DNA of 64,000 bases from Sporosarcina koreensis (GCF_001531445.1 NZ_LQYA01000006.1:1-64000); one strand, 5' to 3'. Shown: positions 52,383 to 63,078, counted from the first letter of the stretch. The notes: a model not told the origin generated them from the sequence alone. Translations and numbers: made by a program.

Positions 52383-55267
52383 CTATTCCAATAAGACTTT
52401 TTGAGCTATATTCTCAATCCTTGTCCACGTTTTTTCAATTTCAATGTATGCCTTGACCCTTTCATCCCCATATTCGAGGCGAGCCTCTTTCCATATAAAT
52501 AGTGCATGCAATAAGAACTTCGATTCTCTTTGCAGGATAATCTCATTTGTTTCTTGTTCAATGCTATCTATAAGACGATTTATTTCCTCATTTAATTGGA
52601 TAAGCATTAAGTTCCCTGGGATGACAAACTCACATGAAAAACAACTTTTAAACCTTGGATTTTTACAGGTTGGGGATACTAGGCATTGTGCGTGTTCATT
52701 TTTAGATGGAAGATCGCCTTTAGCTAGCTTGGATATAATCTCCTTTGTTTCTTCTGAGAGAAATCTGTTAACTTGGAAATAACCGATTGCCGTTTCTTAT
52801 AGATGTCCTTGATAAAGTCTTCAATGTTGAATGATTGCTTCTTTGATGGTATAGGGCTCAAACTGTTATTGACGAACTTAGCTACACTTTCTAACTCGAA
52901 TGGTGACAATTCATTTCTAACCTGTTCAATTAAATTGCTGCGTTGTTCTAAGGTGTCCTGCATGCCCTGGAACCGCGAGACGTATAAAATAAGGTAATTG
53001 TATAGCCAACCGAAATGACCCCGTTTAAACAGGTTGTAGGATACTCTGTTGATCGATCCATCTTTATTAGTGGCTTGGATATATTGGCTTGTCGTGTCGG
53101 GGCTTTTATGTGATCTTGATACTTGTGTGAGATGTAGAGCTAGGTCACTATCCTGCCCATCCTCTTCAGTGACGGAATAAAATAAATATGTTGCAACAGA
53201 ACGGTTTAATTTTTGTGAACTAAATCGGAAATCAGCAAATCGATTTAAACCGTTAAAAAATTGTTGGTGGCGTTTCTTCCCTGCTGTTCGAACTGTGTTA
53301 AATGTACCCTCCATAAACGTATCTAGTAGCGTATCGCTATCTTCATATCTTCGATGTAATTCTGAAATGCATAAAGCCGTTGCCAAAGGGAGGACTAAAT
53401 TGGGCGCAACGATGAATGTAAGCAATTCGTCCGTTTTACTTGTCCTCTTATAGCGAAAATGAGTGTACAGCTGGTTTATGACTGATTGACCTTGAAATTC
53501 CGATATTTTATTTTCATTAAACCAATAAAGCGAATCGATATTGACCGATTCTAAATCGATTGATGGTGTATTAATTATTAGATCTTGGCCTCGTATGAAA
53601 TCGGTTAGTAACAGGATTGAATAGACCCACATATTGGAGTAAAACCGATCCTTTATAGCATTAGCTGTGTGAGTATTCAGCCCTCTGACATACTTATACA
53701 GTCCATGAAATTCTTCCGGCGAATACACCTCTTTTTCTCGATTATTCTTTCTTACAGTATTTACATTAAACTCTTGATTAACTTCAATTCCCATTTGGTT
53801 ATATACATACTTTACAAAACGAATCAACACTTTCTTTTCATCTTTCCGAATTGGTGATTTTGCACCTAACAGATTAGCTATGTCATCTTGAGGAAGAACA
53901 TAGATTTCGTTCTTTATTGTTGCAGCAAGCTTTTCATATAACCTTTTATAGAGAAGAATCCGATCGCGTTTGTATCTAGTGCTTCCATTTGTATTATTTA
54001 TTTGAAGTAAGCAATATTGCAGATATAATTTCTTCGTTTCCGGTAAATTCTCGTCATGCACAATATTTTCTAGGGATTCTTTCAATTCCTTATATGCTAT
54101 TTCAGGCGTATAACTAATTTTCTTACTTTTAATTGCTCTTGCTTCCTCAAATTCTTGAATGTCAGATACAGGGATACGCCATGATCCATCTTTTTTAAAA
54201 GCGTTTGGAAATTTCCCCTCTCCTATTAATAAACTTACCGTTCCATTATGCTTATAATTTAATCGTTTAGCAGCATCTTGAGTCGTAAGGTTATTTTGAT
54301 TAAATCCCTTTTGTTCCTCTTTTTCCCTTTGATACTCATCCAAAATGTCTTCGTGAATCCAGTACTTCCTTTTAAATTTAAGTGCGTTGCCAAACGCTCC
54401 TTTTTGAATTAGAGACAGAATGTTCTTGCGGCTTAATTGCAGTATCTCCGATAGTTGGTTAACGTCTAAGCAATTTTGAATTTGCTGATTTTCTTTGATT
54501 GAAAACTTTTTTTCCGATAACTCTTTTTTTATTTCATATAAATTCATCTGGAGTCTTTTGAGATCTGTTAAGGGAATCCTCCATCCAGTTCCTACTTTAA
54601 AAGCAGTGGGAAAGTAACCGTTATTTAAATAAAGGAGAACTGTAGATGTTGTTTTGTAACCAAGTATTTTTGCTGCTTCAAGAGTGCTGACAGAGCTTTC
54701 AATGCTTTTTTCCATCTCTTTTCGCTCTTCTTCTTTTTTTATTTGATACTCTTCTATGTCTTTGTACGGAACACGTAAGACTCCTAAAACATCATTGAAT
54801 GAATTGGAGAATACATGGTTACGAATCATCTCCGTAACTTTCGCTGGATTAACACCTAAGATCTGTGCTACCTTTTTAACGTCTAAATTCTCAGCTCTCA
54901 TTTTTTCTACAGCCTCTATATCGGCCAATGGAATCCACCATTTCTTCTTTATTTGAAAGGCGTTTGGCAGTATCGATTTTTCTATTAACTGGATGATTGA
55001 AAATGGGGCTTTGTATCCTAACCTTTCCGCTGCTTGCCTAGTATCTAAGCATCCACTCGTATCATGTGAAGGAAGTGATTTTTCATATTGCCGTACATCC
55101 TCAATGGGAATGCGCCACTGTTTTTTTTCTTTAAAGGCATTAGGAAACTTTTTTGACTTTATCAATTGATTAATACTTTCTCTGTGTTTTATCCCTAATC
55201 TGCTTGCTACTTCAGCCGTATCCAACACCATTATTTCATCTCGTAATTTATTGTTATCCAAAATCAC
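52383..55267 (-). pseudogene. TnpB-like recombinase with six HTH repeats, frameshifted
   Basis: The first frame (52724-55267, 847 residues) has six tandem repeats of about 47 residues at roughly 15-62, 74-122, 128-174, 194-240, 267-313 and 328-374. Each is a helix-turn-helix of excisionase/MerR type ending in an FPNAF...WRIP-like strand. The C-terminal recombinase part has DFIRGQDLI, SSQKLNRSVATYLFY and SRSHKSPDTTSQYIQ (Arg, Arg, His, Tyr). Near 52798 one A is missing: the protein goes on in the next frame as ETAIGYFQVNRFLSEETKEI, then a Cys finger (CLVSPTCKNPRFKSCFSCEF) and a helical tail to 52383. Restored length is about 961 residues. Its start overlaps tnpA by four bases. Confidence 0.8.
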
Positions 55268-56493
55268 TCATTCCTCGCAATTAATTTTGGTATGTAAACT
55301 TCATGCATGCTTGAAAACTTTTCTTCAATCTTTCTATGAATTCTTTCTGTCGATACCATATATGTTAACGAAGAGTTAATATTAGAATCCCCTCTGAGAT
55401 GGGCGATTTCATAAGGATTCTCTGCATCTTCTGCAACCATATTGGTAAATGTTCCGCGTCCAATATGTGTGGACCACTTCATGTACTTTAGATGCTTTGC
55501 CAAAATCTTTTGTTCACTGTCCCCGTGGTTCTCAAGCAAAGCAATGAAATGGTCCTTTACTTTCTGAAAGTACTGTCGGTAACTCCTTTGCGACAAGGCT
55601 TTTCCGTCCCTATTAATGAATAAGGCATTACTTCCATCGAGCGGTTTATAAAGCTGAATATGATCCCTCAAAAGACTATGTCCCCAGTCATTTATCTCTA
55701 ATACTCTCTGCGTACGAACCTTTTTTACTGATGAATGCTCTTTCAAATCTGTTCTAAAGTTTTGGTTCTGCAGCTGGAGGATAAAATCTCCTTCTTGCAT
55801 CCTCCGAGCTACTTGTGTTCTTTTTAAATTTACAACCTCTGATACTCTCAGCCCACCGAATATTTGAAAATACAGACCCAGTGCTATTGGCTTGGCTACT
55901 GCTATAGCTACCTCTAACAACATAGGTATATAATTAATTGGCAAAGTGTGTTCAATTTCTTTTGGCTTTTTTGCCGGATACAGTGGATGAAAAGGTGACT
56001 CAAAATAAGTGCCTAAGTGGGTTTCCTTTTTTTCAAGCACTTGTTCAGGTACTAAGGAAATTACATCAATTTTCATAAGCCAAAAGTAGAAAAGTGTTAA
56101 AGTTCTTTCTGCATCTTTTACAGTTGAAGTTTTTACCCCTTTTAATGCTAAGTGATTAAGATAGTCTGTTCCCAGATTAATCGTCAGTTCTGTCAAGGAT
56201 GAAATATTTATACTTCTCCTGTGTTCTACTAAGTAATTCAGAAATTGAACAATATTATTAGCATGCTTTCGTTGAGTGTTGAACTCTTTGTTCTTCCAGT
56301 TGTCCATAATGAACTGGCTAATTGGATGAATTACATGAACATCTAACTCTGTGTTTTTTAGACCAATAACAGCCAAATGTCTTTTTTCAATTTCACCTTT
56401 CTTATGGAATATATATTCCATCCACACTGGAACAGTAACAAACTTTATACGTTGGTTTTTATCAAGGTGAATAACATTCTTATCCAAGAACAT
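55264..56493 (-). CDS. TnpA-like tyrosine recombinase
   Basis: A recombinase of about 409 residues. The N-terminal SAM-like core-binding part spans about 55-160 (NNIVQFLNYLVEHRRSINIS). The catalytic part has GGLRVSEVVNL (Arg, about 205), a Lys in the following hairpin, STHIGRGTFTNMVAEDAENP (His-x-x-Arg, about 345), HLRGDSNINSSLTYM (His/Arg and Tyr). It resembles TnpA of Tn554. The ribosome site AGGAGGA touches the ATG at 56493, so translation may begin at the TTG six bases later (56487). It is the first gene inside the right border and reads into the element, with the TnpB-like gene overlapping its end. Confidence 0.85.
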   Translation of the reverse strand: MFLDKNVIHLDKNQRIKFVTVPVWMEYIFHKKGEIEKRHLAVIGLKNTELDVHVIHPISQFIMDNWKNKEFNTQRKHANNIVQFLNYLVEHRRSINISSLTELTINLGTDYLNHLALKGVKTSTVKDAERTLTLFYFWLMKIDVISLVPEQVLEKKETHLGTYFESPFHPLYPAKKPKEIEHTLPINYIPMLLEVAIAVAKPIALGLYFQIFGGLRVSEVVNLKRTQVARRMQEGDFILQLQNQNFRTDLKEHSSVKKVRTQRVLEINDWGHSLLRDHIQLYKPLDGSNALFINRDGKALSQRSYRQYFQKVKDHFIALLENHGDSEQKILAKHLKYMKWSTHIGRGTFTNMVAEDAENPYEIAHLRGDSNINSSLTYMVSTERIHRKIEEKFSSMHEVYIPKLIARNE

Positions 56494-56650
56494 TCCTCCT
56501 CGCTATTTATGTACATTATTAAGTGATTCCTAATATAGAAGATCTGTATTTGTTCTAACATACCAAGTATTTACTTTAAGTGCAATATCAGTTATTGTGA
56601 AATTAAGATATATCCTTGTTATTAAAGGACTATAAAGCTTAATTAGATAA

Positions 56651-56698
56651 ACTTTATGTACAAAATTATTATGTGCAATGTTATAGAGATAAGTGGAT
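56651..56698. mobile_element. Right end of the element and core
   Basis: Read inwards from the core GTGGAT (56693-56698), the end is TTATCTCTATAACATTGCAC, then ATAATAA and TGTACATAAAG. It mirrors both left ends, TTATCTTCATAAAATC (32697) and ATATCTCCATAAAAATCC (35563), and shares the CACATAATAA block. Confidence 0.75.
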
Positions 56699-58504
56699 CG
56701 TGAAGGGTCAAACATCTTCTATAGCATTTATTATCAAACGGGCGCCCGCAACCAGACAATCAAGCGGCTTTGGATCAACTCTCTTGAAGTGGATGAAGTG
56801 CGGAAAGGGTTTGCGAATTTGCGGGACAATCGCAAGGACTTGCAGCTGTACGAAGAGGCGAAGGCGCGGCAAATCAGTGATTGGCTCGTCGGCATGAACG
56901 GCTCTCGGTTATACACCCTTCTTTTGAAGGCGAAGGGCGTCCAGGAAGTGTTTCCGATTGGACGAGTGCAGTCGCCGACAGTCTATTTGATCTACCAGCG
57001 TCAGCGGGAGATCGAGACATTCGTGTCAGAGCCGTTTTTCGAAGTGGAGGCTACGTTCAAGGCTGAACACGGAACGTACAAAGGAAAGGCAAAAGCCAAA
57101 GAGCCTAAACGCGAAATCATCCAGGAACTCCTTGCGAAGCATCAAATACAGCCAAATTCTCCCGGCGTCATCACTTCTGTCATGCATACTGATAAACGGA
57201 CACCACCACCGCAGCTCCATTCCTTGTCGACGTTGCAGGCGACGGCAAATCGCCGGTGGAAGACGAGCCCTGCGAACGTGTTAAAGACGATGCAGGATCT
57301 CTATGAGAAGAAACTTGTCACGTATCCGAGGACAGATGCGCGTCATATTACGCCGAATGAATTTGCGTATTTAAAGGATCAAGTCGGCGATTACCAACAG
57401 CTGATCGGCCATCCCTTCCCTGTCGCTTCTCTTGCCCCGAAGAAACGGTATGTCGACAGTTCGAAAGTCCAAGAGCATTACGCCATCATTCCGACAAAGA
57501 AAATCCCGACGCAAGCGGTACTTGGCCGTTTGTCGACGCTCGAGCGCAATTTATACGATGAAGTCGTCCGCACAATGCTGGCGATGTTCCATACCGATTA
57601 TTTATTTACCGAAACGAAAGTGACGACGGATGTGAACGGCCTTCCGTTTTTCACTACGGGCAAAACGGAAAGGGATTTAGGGTGGAAGGCTTTATTCCAA
57701 CGGTCAAAAGATGAAAAAGAGGACCCTGCCTTGCCGCCGCTTCACACGCAAGAAACAGTCCAATCCGATATCGGCATTAAAGAAGGCAAAACGATGCCTC
57801 CAAAACCGTACACAGAAGGCCAGCTCATCGCAATGATGAAAACTTGCGGGAAATTGGTCGAGGACAAAGAAGAAACAGATATTTTGAAAGAGATCGAGGG
57901 ACTTGGGACAGAGGCGACTCGAAGCGGTATCATCGAAATGATTAAGAAGCATGGATACATTACCGTATCGAAAAACATCGTTTCGATCACGCCAAAAGGA
58001 CGGGTGCTTTGTGAAGCGATCGAAGGGAATCTACTAGCGAGCCCGTCGATGACTGCAAAATGGGAATCGTATTTGCGTAAAATAGGGAACGGAGATGGAA
58101 CCGGACAACATTTTCTCGATAATATCGCGAAATTCATTGCAAAGTTATTAGAAGAAGTACCGCGGCAGTTGGAGTCAAAACCGATCGATGCCTCGAAAGT
58201 TCCACCGCGGCAATCAAAGTCACGCGGCTCTTATCAAGCGGTCGAAGTCGCCCTTTGTCCAGCTTGTAAAACCGGTACCATTTTGGCACGTAAAAGTTTT
58301 TACGGTTGCAGCAACTATAAAAATGGCTGCAAGCAGACCTTTCCGGGCATTTTCCTCAAGAAGAAGCTGACACCGGCCCAAGTGAAACTCCTTTGTACAA
58401 AAGGGAAAACGAATACGATAAAAGGATTTACCGCAAATAATGGCAATAAGTTCGATGCCAGCCTTACATTGGAAAACGGGAAGCTAAATTTGGTGTTCCA
58501 ATAG
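56693..58504 (+). pseudogene. topB: topB 3' part (host DNA topoisomerase III)
   Basis: The remaining 603 codons of host topoisomerase III, beginning GTG GAT CGT GAA, that is the second Asp of the TOPRIM DxD motif, DREGSNIFYSIYYQTGARNQ. It includes the active-site tyrosine in KKLVTYPRTDARH, EGLGTEATRSGIIEMIKKHG and a C-terminal cysteine part with CPACKTGTILARKSFYGCSN and GCKQTFPG. The frame is open to its natural stop. It lacks the first part of TOPRIM, so it cannot be active alone. Its higher GC content matches the flanking chromosome and not the element. Confidence 0.92.
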
Positions 58505-58544
58505 AAAAATCCACTTGAGCCCTAGGGACCCAAGTGGATTTTTT
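58505..58544. terminator. Bidirectional terminator after topB
   Basis: AAAAATCCACTTG pairs with CAAGTGGATTTTTT, inner GCCCTAGGG. It ends topB and, on the minus strand, the symporter operon. Confidence 0.88.
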
Positions 58545-58555
58545 ACATTCTACTA

Positions 58556-60040
58556 TTAAACATTCAATTCTTCTTTACTTCCTACATCATCCAAAGACTT
58601 ATCTCTTCCAACCTTATGCATGTCCAACACATGCTGGGATGGTGGAATCAGGAAGCTTAACACAACAATCGTTACTCCTGAAACGATAACGCCGGAGAAG
58701 ACTGGCATATGCCATAATTCATCCAACAAGCCAATGAATCCTTCAGAAGTCGTCGTTGGACCTGGTACGCCCGTAATCGATGTAACCATGTAATAGATAA
58801 GCCCAACGGTAATGCTAGCCCAGACAGCTGGCGTGCTCACCCGTTTCCAGAACGGGCCTAATACGATCGGCCAGAACAGCGTAACGAACACGATATCCCA
58901 CGCCAAGTACGCTAAGTCGATTACTTTTTGTGCACCGATCGCCAATACTAAGCCTAATGCGGCACTTAACAGAATGATACTTCTTGATATGAACAATAGC
59001 TTTTTCGGTTCAGGATTTTTATTGATGAAATCCAAGTAAATGTTTTTCGTCACGATTCCTGAAGTTGCCACGTAGCAAGCTGCTACAGTCGACATCCCCA
59101 TCGCCGCCATCGCAGTTAAGAAGATGGCCGCTAAAATCGGTGGGAAGTATCCTTGCGCAAAAGCAAGCATTAATGTTTCCGGATTGGAGCTATTCGGGTA
59201 AATCGACTTGAACGCTTCCCCTAACATGCCCGGAATCCAGCTGATCGCAATGACAATGGAACCCGCGATGATCATACTCTTCTGGGCGACACGCGGGCTT
59301 TTCGCCGCGGCAACCCTTTGCCCTAAATCGACTGCAGGGATGTCCCCTAACGCCAATACTAAGTACAGCGTCCAGAACTCTACCCCGCCCCGGTTCAATA
59401 ATTCACTAATATTCCACCATTCCGGATTGAACGTAACGTCCGGATAATAAAAGAAAATGAAAATCGTGATTCCCAATATACCTGCAATGGCAAGTGCGCC
59501 TTGCACAATTTCCGTATAGGCAACCGCCCATAAACCGCCAATGACAGAGTACAATGCCGTCAACGACACGAACAGTATGGCAGCTGGGATAAAGTCAATT
59601 TGGAAAAGCTGCTGGATAATATATGTGCCGCCAACTGTCAATGCTGCAGCGTTGAAGACACCGAAAGCGACAGCCATCACGATGCCCGTATACGCACCTA
59701 ACTTTTTGCTTCCATAACGTAATCCGTAATAATCGGCCAATGTCCAGCCTCTTAATCTTCTAAGCGGCTTCGTCCAGATGAGCGCCCCTAAAATCATACA
59801 TGTTCCGAGGCCTCCCATTGTCGCGGAACCTTCAAAACCGCCGCTCGTATAGCCTGAACCGATTGCTGCGAAGAAAAATGGAGCTGCTAACATCGCAGCA
59901 ACCAAGCTGCCCGTCACGACAGGCAGCGGCATGCTCCATCCTGCTACAATCAAATCTTCGGCTGTATTTACCCGCTTATAGCCTTTGTAACCAATATAGT
60001 AAATAAAAATCAAGTACAATCCAAATACAACAATATTCAT
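58556..60040 (-). CDS. Sodium:solute symporter family protein
   Basis: A 494-residue transporter of the SSS family with about thirteen helices. It starts MNIVVFGLYLIFIYYIGYKG and includes DLIVAGWSMPLPVVTGSLVA (about 29-48), GLRYGSKKLGAYTGIVMAVA, TALYSVIGGLWAVAYTEIVQ (about 160-179, sodium-site region) and FLTAMAAMGMSTVAACYVAT. The family takes up proline, pantothenate, acetate or sugars with sodium. Substrate cannot be read from sequence. It follows the SDR gene by 25 bases in an operon led by a chemoreceptor, so substrate uptake, oxidation and sensing may belong together. Confidence 0.87.
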   Translation of the reverse strand: MNIVVFGLYLIFIYYIGYKGYKRVNTAEDLIVAGWSMPLPVVTGSLVAAMLAAPFFFAAIGSGYTSGGFEGSATMGGLGTCMILGALIWTKPLRRLRGWTLADYYGLRYGSKKLGAYTGIVMAVAFGVFNAAALTVGGTYIIQQLFQIDFIPAAILFVSLTALYSVIGGLWAVAYTEIVQGALAIAGILGITIFIFFYYPDVTFNPEWWNISELLNRGGVEFWTLYLVLALGDIPAVDLGQRVAAAKSPRVAQKSMIIAGSIVIAISWIPGMLGEAFKSIYPNSSNPETLMLAFAQGYFPPILAAIFLTAMAAMGMSTVAACYVATSGIVTKNIYLDFINKNPEPKKLLFISRSIILLSAALGLVLAIGAQKVIDLAYLAWDIVFVTLFWPIVLGPFWKRVSTPAVWASITVGLIYYMVTSITGVPGPTTTSEGFIGLLDELWHMPVFSGVIVSGVTIVVLSFLIPPSQHVLDMHKVGRDKSLDDVGSKEELNV

Positions 60041-60065
60041 TGTTCCGTATACTCCTGTCTATTTC

Positions 60066-60818
60066 TTAGCCATTCATGACGACGCCGCCATTTGGCGTTA
60101 AAATTTGTCCAGTATAGAAATTTGCGTTGTCCGATGCTAAAAACAAGACGCTCTTTGCAATTTCTTCCGGTTGAGCCAAGCGCTTCAGCGGATATTTAGC
60201 CGATTCTTCTTCGACATAATTATCTCCGAATGCGCTTAAGATATTTGTATGTGTACCGCTTGGCGCTACTGCGTTCACTAAAATATTTGGAGCCAATTCA
60301 CGTGCCAATGCTTTCGTAAATGCATTGATGCCGCCTTTTGCAGCTGAATAATGGGCGAACTCTTCACATCCTAAGCTGCCGATATCTGAAGAGATATTAA
60401 TGATCTTTCCTTTGTTTTGTTGCTTCATTCTCTTTGCCGCTTCACGACTGTTATTAAAACAGCCGTAAAGATGGACTTTAATCATTCGATCCCATTGCTC
60501 ATCCGTCATCTCCGTAATCGGAGCGTCTTGTGCAAATCCTGCGTTATTCACTAAAATATCAATGCCGCCAAGCTGTTCATCCATATATGCGTACATGTCG
60601 CAGACTTGGCTTGAGTCGGATACATCCGCAAGATACGTCAATGCACGGACTCCGTGTTTTTCGACCTCTTGGCGGGTTTGCTCGGCAATTTCTTGATCAC
60701 CGATATAGTTAATCAAAACGTTTGCCCCGTTCTCGGCAAATTGGAGGGCGATCGCTTTGCCGATTCCCATGCTAGAGCCGGTAACAAGCACGTTTTTACC
60801 TTCAAGACCTAACTTCAT
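60066..60818 (-). CDS. SDR family oxidoreductase (FabG-like)
   Basis: A 250-residue short-chain dehydrogenase. TGSSMGIGKAIALQFAENGA (about 13-32) is the NAD(P) glycine motif, NNAG (about 90) the structural motif, and Ser138, Tyr152 and Lys156 (in INISSDIGSLGCEEFAHYSAAKGG) form the catalytic set. The fold uses NAD(P)H to reduce a carbonyl or oxidise an alcohol. It is located between the chemoreceptor gene (11 bases) and the symporter gene, so its substrate is probably what the symporter brings in; that is inference. Confidence 0.88.
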   Translation of the reverse strand: MKLGLEGKNVLVTGSSMGIGKAIALQFAENGANVLINYIGDQEIAEQTRQEVEKHGVRALTYLADVSDSSQVCDMYAYMDEQLGGIDILVNNAGFAQDAPITEMTDEQWDRMIKVHLYGCFNNSREAAKRMKQQNKGKIINISSDIGSLGCEEFAHYSAAKGGINAFTKALARELAPNILVNAVAPSGTHTNILSAFGDNYVEEESAKYPLKRLAQPEEIAKSVLFLASDNANFYTGQILTPNGGVVMNG

Positions 60819-60829
60819 TCCATTTCACC

Positions 60830-62557
60830 TCATAATTCAAATCGTTTGATCAATGACTGCAGCTCTTCTGCTGTTTTGTCCAATGATTCGGATGCCTCGA
60901 TTACTTCTTGCATTGACCGTACTTGTTCATTCGTCAAGTTCGAAACGTTAATCGACAGATCAGCTGATTGCTGTGATGCTATTTTCATATTCGTAACCGA
61001 CGCGGCCACTTCTTCTGAAGAGGCGGAAATTTCTTGTGATGCAGCCGAAATTTCTTGGATTTGATCCGCAACTTGCTCAGCAGAGAGAACAATCTCTTGG
61101 AAGATGTCTCCGGCTTTCGCTGTTTGATCCATCCCGACGCGCACATTCTCTTTCCCTTTTTCCATGACTAACAATGAGTCATTTGAGTTAGACTGGATGT
61201 GATTGATGAGCTTATAAATTTCGGAAGCTGAATGAGCTGATTGCTCCGCCAATTTCTTCACTTCTCCCGCTACAACAGCGAAGCCTTTTCCATGCTCACC
61301 CGCTCTCGCCGCCTCAATCGCCGCATTCAAGGCCAATAAATTCGTTTGTTCTGCAATCGCTGTAATAATATCTACAATGTTGCTAATACGGTTGGAGTTT
61401 TCATTCAAACCTTGAATTGTTTCATCAATTTGATTGACGGATTCATTGATCAATTGCATTTGGTCGATGACTTGCTGAATGACTTCGTTTCCTTCCTTCG
61501 CAGCATTTGAAGTGAAATACGATGATTCTGACACGGTTTGTGCAGATTCTGCGATACGTTGAATGCTCGTTGCAGACTCTTCCATGGCAGAAGCTGTTTC
61601 TACTGTCATGACCATAGTCGTTTCAGCGTTTTTCGCAAGATGATCGATTTCTTTAGAAACATTCGTCGCATTGCGATAAGATTCTTCAGCAGTTGTCGTC
61701 AGCTGTGTTGCAGACGACGCAACGATATTCGACGTGTTTCGGATATTCATAATAACGTGCTGCAAATTGGATACCATCTCTTTAATGGAACCGGATAGTT
61801 TTCCGACCTCATCTTTTGATTCATCCAATTCCACATCACGCAAATCGCCGCCTGCCACTTGATTGGCAATGAGAACTGCTTTGTTCAACGGGCTGAGCAA
61901 ACGGATAATCGTAAAAAATAGGACCGCAAACAAAATGACCAGCCCGATCACTGCAATAACAATTTGCTTCGTAATGCTTTTTTGAATAATCGCTTCGATA
62001 TAGTCGGCTGAATAGTCGATGCCTAAGAGAGCGATCGTATTTCCTTTTTGATCCTGTATTGGACTAAATACCGTTCTCCACGATCCAAAGGTGTCTTCAA
62101 AAATGCTTGTCACTGCCGGCTTGCCATTTTCAATAGCCTGCTCTGCAGCTGTCATATGTTCGGGTGCAATATCAGTGAACAATTCGCCGACTTCATACAC
62201 TTCGTTCAAATTATTCGTATAGCCAACAGTGTTGACACCGCCATCTTCCATCTTCCAAATATAGCTCCAAAACATAATGCCTTGCTGTTCCAAAATATGA
62301 TCCAACTGATTCTGGACCTTTACGAAATCGGGATCTGATTCCCCTCTTGCATCAAAAACTTTTTCTACGTCTTTCGCATCCAACTGCATCGCCGTCAAGA
62401 GACCGACACTTTTCAGCTCTTGCTCAAGATCGCTTTCCAGCTGATTTTTCAGTTGAGAAATGCTTTGGATCGTTGTTACAGCGAACAAAGCGATGACAAT
62501 CGCAAAAACAGTAAGTAACAATTTGAATTTAAGCGGAATGTTTTTTAACAAACGCAT
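60830..62557 (-). CDS. Methyl-accepting chemotaxis protein with extracytoplasmic Cache-like domain
   Basis: A 575-residue receptor. Helix 1 (about 13-33), an extracellular ligand-binding part of about 160 residues with Cache-like features ([57 protein letters not shown]), helix 2 (about 200-220), HAMP (about 222-275) and the signalling domain with tip [20 protein letters not shown]. It signals to the flagellar motor through CheA. AGGAGC precedes the start. It is first in an operon with an SDR and a sodium symporter, downstream of a c-di-GMP riboswitch, so its amount should follow the motile-to-sessile signal. Confidence 0.9.
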   Translation of the reverse strand: MRLLKNIPLKFKLLLTVFAIVIALFAVTTIQSISQLKNQLESDLEQELKSVGLLTAMQLDAKDVEKVFDARGESDPDFVKVQNQLDHILEQQGIMFWSYIWKMEDGGVNTVGYTNNLNEVYEVGELFTDIAPEHMTAAEQAIENGKPAVTSIFEDTFGSWRTVFSPIQDQKGNTIALLGIDYSADYIEAIIQKSITKQIVIAVIGLVILFAVLFFTIIRLLSPLNKAVLIANQVAGGDLRDVELDESKDEVGKLSGSIKEMVSNLQHVIMNIRNTSNIVASSATQLTTTAEESYRNATNVSKEIDHLAKNAETTMVMTVETASAMEESATSIQRIAESAQTVSESSYFTSNAAKEGNEVIQQVIDQMQLINESVNQIDETIQGLNENSNRISNIVDIITAIAEQTNLLALNAAIEAARAGEHGKGFAVVAGEVKKLAEQSAHSASEIYKLINHIQSNSNDSLLVMEKGKENVRVGMDQTAKAGDIFQEIVLSAEQVADQIQEISAASQEISASSEEVAASVTNMKIASQQSADLSINVSNLTNEQVRSMQEVIEASESLDKTAEELQSLIKRFEL

Positions 62558-62604
62558 ACCTTTTCTGCTCCTCCATCTGTATTAATTTTTTTATACATTA
62601 AAAA

Positions 62605-62632
62605 ATGCCCATTTCAATATAAGAAATAGGCA
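62605..62632 (-). terminator. Riboswitch expression-platform terminator
   Basis: On the minus strand TGCCTATTTC pairs with GAAATGGGCA (one G-U pair) around a loop TTATATT-like, followed by six T. It lies between the riboswitch and the MCP start. Confidence 0.8.
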
Positions 62633-62659
62633 AAATAAAAAACCAGAAAAACATCCAGT

Positions 62660-62745
62660 TTCATGCGGCTCGGCCATCATTGCAACAACTGCTTTAGACC
62701 CGGAGCTTTGCGTCCCTCTCTTTCGAAAGGTTTGCCAACTATATC
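62660..62745 (-). promoter_or_regulatory. Cyclic di-GMP-I riboswitch (GEMM)
   Basis: On the minus strand the conserved parts of the class read in order: GGCAAACC, a GAAA-capped stem, GGGACGCAAAGC, CCGGGTCTAA, a variable stem, then GATGGCCGAGCC. They match the c-di-GMP-I consensus, including the GCAAAGC/GGGTCTA ligand core. A terminator follows at 62605-62632, so ligand binding probably decides read-through into the chemoreceptor-SDR-symporter operon. Whether it is an ON or OFF switch cannot be told. Confidence 0.88.
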
Positions 62746-63017
62746 ACTAGTAAATAGTACCATATGTTTTTATATACAGCAATAAAAAGTCCTATTTTTA
62801 AGAAATAAACAATTACATTCATACTACCAGTCGTAGGATTATTGATACTTCATTAAACTAATCAAAACCTTATACTTTTGAGCTATTCAACAACTACTTA
62901 TACATTAAAGTTTGACGAGATGAGTGACCAAGACCTAACTATGATTAGCAAACATCCCCCGCTTTATCGTCCATTATGAACAGAACTTTTGCACTGCATT
63001 AGACATACAGTTGACAA

Positions 63018-63066
63018 TTGACAATAATTCCAAAGCTTGATATCATTTATTTGAACAGTGGTCAAA
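63018..63066 (+). promoter_or_regulatory. tetR promoter and operator
   Basis: TTGACA (63018-63023) and TATCAT (63041-63046) are 17 bases apart. TTTGAACAGTGGTCAAA (63050-63066), a near-palindrome, covers the start of transcription and recurs at 63684-63700. Confidence 0.75.
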
Positions 63067-63078
63067 CGAGGAGGAGCT

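Larger units (their letters stand above)
35563..56692. mobile_element. 21.1-kb Tn554-like element inserted in topB
   Basis: The element lies between topB 5' fragment B and the 3' half of topB. The flanking core is GTGGAC on the left (35557-35562) and GTGGAT on the right (56693-56698). The left end ATATCTCCATAAAAATCC and the right end read inward (TTATCTCTATAACATTGC) are imperfect inverted repeats, each with an internal CACATAATAA. It is AT-richer than its flanks. The right side carries TnpA, TnpB-like, a third tyrosine recombinase and a TnpC-like protein, all reading inwards. Cargo: Gabija, complete topB, hairpin array, exported proteins and a nuclease operon. Removing it rebuilds an open topB frame. 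The Tn554 relation is inferred from gene order and protein types. Confidence 0.88.
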
